A stretch of 64,000 nt of DNA. Origin: Streptomyces koelreuteriae (GTDB taxonomy: Bacteria > Actinomycetota > Actinomycetes > Streptomycetales > Streptomycetaceae). The stretch covers positions 4,464,001 through 4,528,000 of the forward strand of contig NZ_CP075896.1 of the NCBI RefSeq assembly GCF_018604545.1. Direction: 5' to 3'. The position numbers and the translations under genes are program-made. Under the pieces are notes generated by a model. The model made no database searches. It was not told where the DNA came from and was given only the letters and a program-made list of their open reading frames with translations. Positions 17,958 to 24,499 of the stretch are shown piece by piece (the stretch's first letter is position 1; each line of letters begins with the position of its first letter).

Positions 17958-18992
17958 GTGTCTCAAAGGAACCATCGCGGGACAGCGTGCGTGGGGGCGC
18001 TGCTGGCCTGCGTCACGGCATTCGGCGGAGCGCTCGCCTCCCCCGCTGCCGCCTCACCCGCCCACCGCCCGGCCACGCCGCCGCCGGTCAGCGACTTCAA
18101 GGGCGTCAACTGGGCCGACCCGCGCGACAACTACGCCGACGACGCGGTCGTGCCCTCGGGCCTGTCCACCACCGACAGCTACGCCACCACGTACGCCAAG
18201 TCGAAGGCGATCATCACCGGCTTCTCCAAGCTCGGCGCCAACACCGTCCGCCTCCCGGTCAACCCGACCTCGGTGAACGGCCCGTTCTGGAAGTCGTACC
18301 GGGCCGCGATCGACGCCGCCACCGCCAAGGGCTTCAAGGTCATCCTGGGCTACTGGGAGGCCGACAACGCCAAGGACGGCAAGATCGACGACCAGGCCTC
18401 CTGGGACCGCATGTGGGCGCGGATCACCACCTCCTACGCCCTCAACTCCAAGGTGTACTTCGAGCCGATGAACGAACCGTTCGGCTACACCGCCCAGGAG
18501 TGGACCGACATCGCCGCGCAGTGGGTGAACACCCACCGCTTCATACCCCGCGACCGGATCCTGATCGGCGGCTACAAGTACAGCGAGGACGTCAAACCGG
18601 TCTGCGCCGACCCGCGCCTCAAGGGCACGCGCCTCGCCCTGCACAACTACGGCTTCTGGCACACCGACTGGACCAGCGTCGACCAGTGGAAGGCCGACTT
18701 CAAGGAGCGCATCGGCGACTGCGCCTCGCGCACGATCCTCGACGAGTTCGGCGCCTCCATGACCACCGGCCTGGACTACAACGGCCCGGTCGGCACCTCC
18801 AACGAGATCGCCTACATCCAGGCCGCGACCGACACCATCCGGGAGCTGGGCCTCGGCTCGGTCTACTGGCCCGGCCTGCGCAACGGCGACACGTACTCCC
18901 TCACCACACTCCAGGGCACGGGCACGAAGCTCAGCCTGAAGGTGAACAACCAGAGCGGCCTGGACCGACTGCACCACGCCTGGAAGCAGTAG
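17958..18992 (+). CDS. Secreted glycoside hydrolase family 5 (endoglucanase-like)
   Basis: A 344-residue secreted enzyme: signal peptide about residues 1-32 (ending ASPAAASPAHR region), then a single GH5-type TIM-barrel. The acid/base Glu is E173 in EPMNEPFG and the nucleophile Glu is E263 in ILDEFGAS; these two motifs define clan GH-A cellulases. No cellulose-binding module is attached, so it probably acts on soluble or short beta-glucans. GTG 17958 has GGGGA 5 nt upstream. It is followed by a strong bidirectional terminator and a convergent pectinolytic gene, making a small plant cell-wall degradation pair. Confidence 0.87.
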   Translation: MSQRNHRGTACVGALLACVTAFGGALASPAAASPAHRPATPPPVSDFKGVNWADPRDNYADDAVVPSGLSTTDSYATTYAKSKAIITGFSKLGANTVRLPVNPTSVNGPFWKSYRAAIDAATAKGFKVILGYWEADNAKDGKIDDQASWDRMWARITTSYALNSKVYFEPMNEPFGYTAQEWTDIAAQWVNTHRFIPRDRILIGGYKYSEDVKPVCADPRLKGTRLALHNYGFWHTDWTSVDQWKADFKERIGDCASRTILDEFGASMTTGLDYNGPVGTSNEIAYIQAATDTIRELGLGSVYWPGLRNGDTYSLTTLQGTGTKLSLKVNNQSGLDRLHHAWKQ

Positions 18993-19016
18993 GCCACCCC
19001 CCCCAGGGCATGGTGA

Positions 19017-19059
19017 CCCTTCCGGGCCCGGCGCCGCTTGTCAGCCGGGCCCGGAAGGG
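19017..19059. terminator. Strong bidirectional terminator
   Basis: Perfect 16-bp arms at 19017-19032 and 19044-19059, with an 11-nt loop, lie between the convergent cellulase (stop 18992) and pectinase (stop 19065) genes. GC-rich, no T-tract; serves both strands. Confidence 0.88.
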
Positions 19060-19064
19060 AGCCG

Positions 19065-21152
19065 TCAGGACGCCGAGGGCGTCCAGCCCGAGAGCCAGTC
19101 CGCGACCTCCTGGTCAGCGGCCTGCGCGTCGGTGAGGTGAGGACGGTTGCTGTTGGCGTTGCCCGCCCCGGCACCCGAGTTCTTGTACTCGGCGAACCGG
19201 TCGTCCTTCCACGAGAAGCCGCTCATGTCGGTCCACGGCGTGGACTTCACGGCGGCACTGAGGCTGGTGTTGCGGACGGTGGTCTGCGGGTCGAGCGAGG
19301 CGTCACCGCCCGCGTGCCAGGGCCGTCCGAGGAAGAAGCTGCCGTTCGAGACGTCGCCGCTCACCGTGGAGTTGGCGATCAGGATGCCCTTGCGGTTGGC
19401 GGCCGTGCTCGGAGCCGTGACGTAACCGGCCGAGGTCCCGTCCCAGCGCTTCTTCAGCGTGATGACGGACTTGTCGACGACGGCCGTGGCCCGCCCGAAG
19501 ATGAAGTCGACGTTGCCGGTGACGTAGGAGTTGCTGACGTAGACCCGCCCGAGCTTGTCCTTGGCTGCGGTGTCGAGCAGCAGTGTGTCCTGGTCGCCGT
19601 CGACGATGATCCCGTCCAGGAACACCTTGTCGGCGGCGGTCCGCAGGGCGACGGCCTGATGCCCGCTGAGGCTCTGGTTGGCCTTCTCGTCGAAGTCGTT
19701 GGAGATGGTCAGGTTCCGCGCCTGGAAGTCATCGGCCTCGACGGCGACGGTGGCGCTCCCGCCGGTGCCGTACGTACCGCCGCCCGGCTTGGGCGTACCG
19801 GCCGCGTTGTTGTAGACGATCGTCGTGTCCTTGCGGCTGCCGCCGGTGCCCTGGATGGTGACGTGCGGCTTGTTGGCCGGCACCTTCACGAGTTCCCGGT
19901 ACGTCCCCGGCTTGACGGCGATGACGACCCGGGCGGGATTGTTCGCCGGTACGGCGTTCACGGCGGCCTGCACGGTCCGGTACTGCCCGCTGCCGTCGGC
20001 GGCGACGGTGAGGGTGGTCGCGGCGGCGGCCTTGGTGGAGGCGGCGGCTGTCGTACCGATGGAGGCACGGGGCCCGACCCCGGACCGCAGGATGGCGGGG
20101 ATGTCGGAGGCCTGATCGAGGGTGTACGGGTAGTAGACCTTCGGATCGAAGGCGCTTCCGCCGCTCTCGTTCCTCCCACTGGTCCCGGAGAAGACACTCC
20201 CGCGCTGCACGATCGCGGCGCCGCTGTCCTTGATGACGGGGTTCTTGATGCCCTGGAAGTAGGAGTTCTCCAGGACCATCTTCGTCGCGCCGCGCGAGTA
20301 GTTGCCGTACGACGACTTGATGTCGGTGCCGGCGGCGTCCTCGAGGAAGTTGTTGTAGAGGTGGGCGTGGGCGGCGTTGTCGGTGGAGGGGTTGCGCTGC
20401 TCGGTCTCGCGGATCCAGTTGTGGTGGATCGTGATGTCGGTCTTGACGTTCTCGGTCCAGCCGATGCCGAAGGTCTTGTTGTTGTCGCTCAGCTTGTTCC
20501 AGGAGACGGTGACGTTCGTCGAGTCCTTGCGGACGTCGATCAGCCCGTCGGCCATGTGCCGCAGATCGTTGTGATCGATCCAGACGTGATGGGCGCCGTC
20601 CATCTGGATGGCGTCGAAGTCGTGGTCCTTGTCGTTCCACACGCCCTGGTACGCGTCCCGGATGGTCAGGTTCCGGATGATCACGTTGTGCACGCCTGAC
20701 CCGAGGAAGAACCCGCCGCCGACGATGTGCCCGGAGGTCCCCTGACCCACGATGGTCTTGTCGGACTGCACCTTGATCTCTTTGCCGACCGGGTTCATGG
20801 CGATGGTCCCGGCGACGACGATCACGTACGGCTCGGCGGCGGTCGCGTACTTCTCCAGCTCCGCCTGCGTCTTCACGGTGACGGTCTTGCCGTCCCGCCC
20901 GCCGTACGTCCCGTTCTGCCCGAGCGAGTTGACGGAGGCGAACCCGTCGGCGGTGGCCGTCGCCCAGGCCGGGGCGGCGGCGGAGGCCTCCCGGCCGCTG
21001 CCACCGAGCACACCGAGGTCATTGCCGTACGCGAGGGCACCGGCGGCGGTCAGAGCCAGGGGCACCGTGACGGCCAGCGCCTTGTGGCTTCTGCGGCGCC
21101 GGTGCCGCGGCCCGGGGTGGAGCGGGGGGTTGCTGCGCGGCTGCTCACTCAT
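19065..21152 (-). CDS. Secreted fusion: pectate lyase (PL1) plus pectin methylesterase (CE8)
   Basis: A 695-residue secreted protein joining two complementary pectin enzymes. After an Arg-rich signal peptide (about residues 17-60) comes a PL1 pectate lyase (about 65-350) with the Ca-site and catalytic region WIDHNDLRHMADGLIDV and the RNPSTDNAAHAHLYNN strand. An Ala/Thr-rich linker (about 362-378) leads to a CE8 pectin methylesterase (about 379-680) with GHQAVALR, QDTLLLD, GNVDFIFG (catalytic Asp pair) and LGRPWH. The esterase would demethylate pectin so the lyase can cleave it. All core motifs look intact in both domains. Regulation not visible; no partner genes upstream. Confidence 0.92.
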   Translation of the reverse strand: MSEQPRSNPPLHPGPRHRRRRSHKALAVTVPLALTAAGALAYGNDLGVLGGSGREASAAAPAWATATADGFASVNSLGQNGTYGGRDGKTVTVKTQAELEKYATAAEPYVIVVAGTIAMNPVGKEIKVQSDKTIVGQGTSGHIVGGGFFLGSGVHNVIIRNLTIRDAYQGVWNDKDHDFDAIQMDGAHHVWIDHNDLRHMADGLIDVRKDSTNVTVSWNKLSDNNKTFGIGWTENVKTDITIHHNWIRETEQRNPSTDNAAHAHLYNNFLEDAAGTDIKSSYGNYSRGATKMVLENSYFQGIKNPVIKDSGAAIVQRGSVFSGTSGRNESGGSAFDPKVYYPYTLDQASDIPAILRSGVGPRASIGTTAAASTKAAAATTLTVAADGSGQYRTVQAAVNAVPANNPARVVIAVKPGTYRELVKVPANKPHVTIQGTGGSRKDTTIVYNNAAGTPKPGGGTYGTGGSATVAVEADDFQARNLTISNDFDEKANQSLSGHQAVALRTAADKVFLDGIIVDGDQDTLLLDTAAKDKLGRVYVSNSYVTGNVDFIFGRATAVVDKSVITLKKRWDGTSAGYVTAPSTAANRKGILIANSTVSGDVSNGSFFLGRPWHAGGDASLDPQTTVRNTSLSAAVKSTPWTDMSGFSWKDDRFAEYKNSGAGAGNANSNRPHLTDAQAADQEVADWLSGWTPSAS

Positions 21153-21230
21153 CGGCGGGTCCGTTCCGTGCGGGGGGATGGTCCGGGGTGGGTCGCCGCC
21201 ACGGGCGGAAAGGTTGCCGCACGCTACGTG

Positions 21231-21485
21231 CTACGCGCTGTGCTTGCCCGCGATGCGCAGCACGTCCCCCAGCGACTCGACCGCCCTGCTGAGCGCGAAA
21301 CGAACAGCCCGCTCACCGGCCTTCGGATCGGCAAGGACGGCCCTGGCACCCGCGAGCACCTCTTCGGCAGAGCCGAGCTGGGCCGCCTCAACATCGTCCG
21401 CGAGCTGCGAGAGCCGGCTGTGGGGATTGTCGGTGGAGAGATAACAGGGCTTGCCGTCGTCGCCGGTCCAGGGGAGCAGCCTCAT
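21231..21485 (-). CDS. Small hypothetical protein of XRE/DUF397-type loci
   Basis: An 84-residue protein starting MRLLPWTGDDGKPCYLST, then a helical region (LADDVEAAQLGSAEEVLAGARAVL) rich in Ala and Glu. Its ATG at 21485 overlaps the stop of the 69-residue gene upstream (ATGA). Pairs of such small genes are often found divergent from an XRE/DUF5753 regulator plus DUF397 gene in Streptomyces. Function unknown. Single Cys. Its Asp/Glu content and size suggest a protein-protein partner rather than an enzyme. Confidence 0.7.
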   Translation of the reverse strand: MRLLPWTGDDGKPCYLSTDNPHSRLSQLADDVEAAQLGSAEEVLAGARAVLADPKAGERAVRFALSRAVESLGDVLRIAGKHSA

Positions 21486-21691
21486 GCGTAGATCTCCAGG
21501 TCGTGGAGGTACGGGCGCACCAGCGGGGTGTCCATGACGAGGGGCTCCGGGGTGAGGGGGCGTGGAGGGGGATGGGGGAGTGGCCGTTGCCTGGGGGTGG
21601 CTCGGTGGCGGCCTTGGGTGGGGAGGAGGAGTCGTACGAGGGTGAGGAGTAGGGACTCGCAGAGTTCGGCGAGACGCAGGCGTAAGCGCAT
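21482..21691 (-). CDS. Small Arg/Pro-rich hypothetical protein
   Basis: A 69-residue protein: basic hydrophobic N-terminus (MRLRLRLAELCESLLLTLVRLLLP), Pro-rich middle, and the C-terminal motif PLVRPYLHDLEIYA. The end resembles the LVRPYL segment of a common Streptomyces small-protein family encoded next to XRE/DUF397 loci. It overlaps the downstream 84-residue gene by 4 bp and diverges from the regulator pseudogene. No function can be assigned. Confidence 0.65.
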   Translation of the reverse strand: MRLRLRLAELCESLLLTLVRLLLPTQGRHRATPRQRPLPHPPPRPLTPEPLVMDTPLVRPYLHDLEIYA

Positions 21692-21796
21692 GGCGGTGTG
21701 ACCCTTCCAGGCAGCACTCAGGGGTTTGACGAGCGGTGATTACCGTTCGTGCCCTGATGATTACGGCCCATGCGTACGCTGCGGAAGGGGCCAGGT

Positions 21797-21818
21797 GTTG
21801 CCTGGCGCTCCAGGCAAC
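21797..21818. promoter_or_regulatory. 9-bp perfect inverted repeat before the XRE gene
   Basis: GTTGCCTGG (21797-21805) and CCAGGCAAC (21810-21818) are perfect reverse complements around CGCT. It lies 14 bp upstream of the regulator start and in the divergent interval with the 69-residue gene, so it is a plausible operator for the XRE protein. A further CCAGGCA half-site occurs near 21706-21712. Confidence 0.65.
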
Positions 21819-21831
21819 GGTGAGGGGTGAC

Positions 21832-22658
21832 GTGGGCGAAGTGGTTGACGGGGAGCGGGAGTCGGGGCGGGGAGTTCTTGGCAGGACACTGAAGTTCTTG
21901 CGGGAGAAGGAGGGCAAGTCGCTGGGGCAGGTGGCCGACGAGACCGGGTATGACAAGAGCTACCTGAGCCGCTTGGAGAAGGGAGAACGGCTCTCCAAGC
22001 GGGCGGTCATGGAGGACCTGGACAGCTACTACGGGTGCGCTGACCTGCTAGTGACCCTATGGAGGATGGCGCAGCTCGACGCCTTCAAGAACAAGTACAA
22101 GAGGTACATGGAGCTGGAAGCGACAGCTCGGATCCTGCGCGTGTACACGCCGGACGTGCCTGGACTGCTGCAGACAGAGGACTTCGCCCGTGAGGTGTTG
22201 TCTGGGCCCCAGGCAACGGCAGACAACAGCGATGACGTCGAAGAACAGGTGGCCGCGCGCTTGGGCGGCAGCTCCTGCTGCGCAAGAACCCAGCGCCCAG
22301 TGCCCGATTCATCATCGACGAGCCCGCATTCCGTCGGCCCTCAGCCAACGCGGAGATCTGGACAGGCCAGTTGCTGCACATCGAGGACGTGGCCCAGTGG
22401 CCCAACGTCGCCGTGCAGGTACTGCCCTTCTCCGCTGGGGTACATCCCCTCATGGGTAAGGGGTCTCTGACCGTGCTCTGGCAGGAGGACGGAAGCGCCG
22501 CAGCCTAAACAGAAGGAGACAGCAGCGGTCTATTGACGGATGATCCGGGAGCTGTCCTGCGCCACCGTTTGTCCTACGATCTGCTGCGGGATCTGGCGCT
22601 GTCCCCGTCGGACTCGCTGACGTTCATCCGGGACGTACTGGAGGAGCACAGATCATGA
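21832..22658 (+). pseudogene. XRE-family regulator with DUF5753 domain, broken by a frameshift and a nonsense codon
   Basis: The 5' part encodes an intact helix-turn-helix (LGRTLKFLREKEGKSL, VADETGYDKSYLSRLEKGER) and the start of a DUF5753 domain (YTPDVPGLLQTEDFA). At about 22261-22266 one base is missing: the expected reading (RQLLLRKNPAPSARFIIDEP, then WTGQLLHIEDVAQWPNVAVQ) continues in the next frame. In that frame a TAA at 22506-22508 interrupts the domain where a Tyr codon is usual. The frame then resumes (GLLTDDPGAVLRHRLSYDLL, ending DVLEEHRS) and ends at TGA 22656-22658, overlapping the first DUF397 start exactly as an intact pair would. Two separate lesions argue for true decay rather than one sequencing error. 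Confidence 0.85.
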
Positions 22659-22846
22659 AGCCCACCTGGCGCAAGTCGAGCTACAGCGACGGGGGAGCCA
22701 ACAACTGTGTCGAGATCGCCGACAACTACCCCGGCATAGTCCCTGTTCGTGACAGCAAGCTGCCGCACAGCCCGATACTGGTGTTCGGCGCGAGCCCCTG
22801 GGCGTCGTTCCTTTCGCAGGTCAAGGGCGCGGAGCACAGATCGTGA
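22655..22846 (+). CDS. DUF397 protein, copy 1
   Basis: A 63-residue protein with the DUF397 pattern WRKSSYSDGGANNCVEIAD ... VPVRDSK ... LVFGASPW..F. DUF397 proteins pair with XRE/DUF5753 regulators as antagonists (WhiJ-type or toxin-antitoxin-like systems in actinomycetes). Its ATG overlaps the remnant stop of the regulator pseudogene, and its own stop overlaps the start of copy 2 (GTGA). First of four tandem copies. Confidence 0.9.
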   Translation: MKPTWRKSSYSDGGANNCVEIADNYPGIVPVRDSKLPHSPILVFGASPWASFLSQVKGAEHRS

Positions 22847-23049
22847 AGCCTGCTTGGCGTAAGTCGAGCCACAGCGACGGCGGCGACAACAACTGCCTTG
22901 AGGTCGCTGACAACTGCCTTGGTGTAGTCCCTGTCCTTGACAGCAAGCTCCCCCACAGCCCGGTACTGGTGTTCGGCGCGAGCCCCTGGGCGTTGTTCCT
23001 CGTCAGCGTCAAGAACGACAGCCCGCCGCTGAGGGGAGCACAGGTATGA
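22843..23049 (+). CDS. DUF397 protein, copy 2
   Basis: A 68-residue DUF397 protein (WRKSSHSDGGDNNCLEVAD, SKLPHSPVLVFGASPWALF) with a GTG start at 22843 inside the end of copy 1. The normally conserved Arg of VPVRDSK is Leu here (VPVLDSK). The stretch around the LPHSP...FGASPW segment is nearly identical in DNA to copies 1, 3 and 4, indicating recent tandem duplication. Confidence 0.88.
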   Translation: MKPAWRKSSHSDGGDNNCLEVADNCLGVVPVLDSKLPHSPVLVFGASPWALFLVSVKNDSPPLRGAQV

Positions 23050-23267
23050 AGCCCACCCTCGACCTCAGCATCGCTGTATGGCGTAAGTCGTCCTACAGCG
23101 ACGGGGGACAGACGAACTGTGTCGAGGTCGCGGACAACAGTCCTGGCATGGTCCCCGTCCGTGACAGCAAGCTCCCCCACAGCCCGATACTCGTGTTCGG
23201 CGCGACTTGCTGGGAGTCGTTCCTGGTCGGCGTCAAGGACGACAACTCGGCGCACATCTCTGGGTGA
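23046..23267 (+). CDS. DUF397 protein, copy 3
   Basis: A 73-residue DUF397 protein with a longer N-terminus (MKPTLDLSIAVWRKSSYSDG). In the C-terminal motif the usual GASPW is replaced by GATCW, adding a Cys. ATG overlaps the stop of copy 2. The next gene is not DUF397 but a ribbon-helix-helix-like gene. Confidence 0.88.
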   Translation: MKPTLDLSIAVWRKSSYSDGGQTNCVEVADNSPGMVPVRDSKLPHSPILVFGATCWESFLVGVKDDNSAHISG

Positions 23268-23318
23268 CTCGGAAGGCAAACGGCCTGGATGGGGTTGGGG
23301 CCCGGCCATGGTGGGGCC

Positions 23319-23591
23319 ATGGCAGAGCGCGTGACCATCAAGGTGCCCCGACGAGCCCGAGACCCTCTCGCTCAGGTTGCCCAGGAAAGGGGCCTGACTG
23401 TGGGGCAACTCGTCGAGCAGTTGGCTTCTCAGCAGCGGACTGCGGCGCAGATCGCCGAACGCGTAGCGGCAGAGCGGAAAGCTGCCCGTGAGGTGATCGG
23501 CGGCGACATCAGCGACGAAGAGTTCGAGAGGACGCCGGACGTGCTCGTCAACCTCTACAGCCTGGCTGCCGAAAGGAGGGAACAGGTATGA
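23319..23591 (+). CDS. Ribbon-helix-helix-like, antitoxin-type small protein
   Basis: A 90-residue protein. The N-terminus (ERVTIKVPRRARDPLAQVAQ, then RGLTVGQLVEQLA) has the beta-strand plus two-helix pattern of ribbon-helix-helix DNA-binding antitoxins; the rest is a charged helix (AAQIAERVAAERKAAREVI). No PIN or other toxin gene follows, so it is an orphan unless it acts with a DUF397 protein. ATG 23319 is chosen over 23289 by the start of the folded region. Its stop overlaps the start of DUF397 copy 4 (ATGA at 23588), so it is cotranslated with the DUF397 series. Confidence 0.75.
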   Translation: MAERVTIKVPRRARDPLAQVAQERGLTVGQLVEQLASQQRTAAQIAERVAAERKAAREVIGGDISDEEFERTPDVLVNLYSLAAERREQV

Positions 23592-23785
23592 AGCCCGCCT
23601 TCGACCTCCGTACCGCGGTGTGGCGTAAGTCGTCCTACTGCGACGGGGGAGCCAACAACTGCCTCGAGGTCGCCGGCAGCTGCCCTGGCGTAGTCCCGGT
23701 CCGAGACAGCAAGCTGCCCTACAGCCCGGTTCTCGTGTTCGGCGCGAGCCCCTGGGCGTTGTTCCTCGCGCACGTCACCAAGTAA
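23588..23785 (+). CDS. DUF397 protein, copy 4
   Basis: A 65-residue DUF397 protein (VWRKSSYCDGGANNCLEVAG, VPVRDSKLPYSPVLVFGASPW). Its N-terminus resembles that of copy 3. The TAA at 23783-23785 is followed after 2 bp by the left arm of a 157-bp inverted repeat. Confidence 0.88.
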   Translation: MKPAFDLRTAVWRKSSYCDGGANNCLEVAGSCPGVVPVRDSKLPYSPVLVFGASPWALFLAHVTK

Positions 23786-23787
23786 CT

Positions 23788-23944
23788 GTCGGGGCCGCCC
23801 GCTTCTTTGCAGTGTCGTGCTTCCACGGCCTGCATCAAGGGCGCTTCGCGTCGCCTTCGGCGATGACCCTTCGGGTCACCCTTGACCCAGGCCGTTCCAG
23901 CACGGGAGAGAAGCGAGCGAGCGGCCCGGAAAGGCGGGTGGCCA
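23788..23944. repeat. Left arm of 157-bp inverted repeat
   Basis: This segment matches the reverse complement of 24342-24498 over its whole length at about 88% (roughly 19 mismatches counted by eye). It begins 2 bp after the DUF397 copy-4 stop. Inside are small hairpins, such as TGACCC-TTC-GGGTCA near 23871-23885 and GTCGCC-TT-CGGCGA-type pairs just before. In the other arm the stem of the first hairpin is TGGCCC-TCC-GGGCCA, so both sides of the stem changed together. Confidence 0.9.
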
Positions 23945-24341
23945 AGCGGCGTCTGCGATCTTCGGCCCGTTGCTTCGCTGACCGGCGTTGACGTGCGCGG
24001 TCGCGCCTCGCATGGACGCCGGGTGGGCTTAGCGGCGATCGGTGAGTGGGTGGGTGGGCGCTGGGAGGGGCTTGGGGCAGTGAGTGGAGCGTCTTGGCCT
24101 GCTGGGAAGTGGTTGAGCCAGGTCAGCAGGGACAGTGGTGGCGCAGGTGCTCCACTTGCTTGCGATGCCCGCGCCGAGTGGCCAGCTGAAGAGGGGACTG
24201 CACCTGCTAGTGGCCCGGGCTCGGTTCTCGCCACCACCTCACACCACCGAAAGTCGCTGAGCCCGCCCGGCGTGCCGCCACTCGCCCGATGCGCCCCCGT
24301 CGCCGAGCGGCTGGCCAGCCGACTTAAGGGGGCATCTGCCC
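23945..24341. other. 397-bp spacer between the inverted repeats, no gene seen
   Basis: Open frames cross this segment on both strands, but their predicted products have no recognisable motif, no good start signal and run through the repeat arms, so I do not call a gene. The base composition is slightly lower in GC than neighbours, with short GGGTGGGTG-type runs near 24051-24058. It could encode a structured RNA or be the remnant of a mobile element's cargo. Confidence 0.6.
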
Positions 24342-24498
24342 TGGCCACCCGCCTTTCCGGGCCGTTCGCTCGCTTCTCTCCCGTGCTGGAGCGAGGTGAG
24401 TCAAGGGTGGCCCGGAGGGCCATCGCCGGAGGCGACGCGGAGCGCCCTTTACTCGGCTCGTGGAAGCACGACACTGGCAAGAAGCGGGCGGCCCCGAC
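24342..24498. repeat. Right arm of 157-bp inverted repeat
   Basis: Inverted copy of 23788-23944. The arm ends at 24498, one base before the stop codon complement (24500-24502) of the convergent histidine-kinase gene. Thus each arm abuts the 3' end of a gene, as a terminator would, yet the arms also pair with each other across 397 bp. No target-site duplication is visible outside the arms. Confidence 0.9.
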
Positions 24499-24499
24499 C

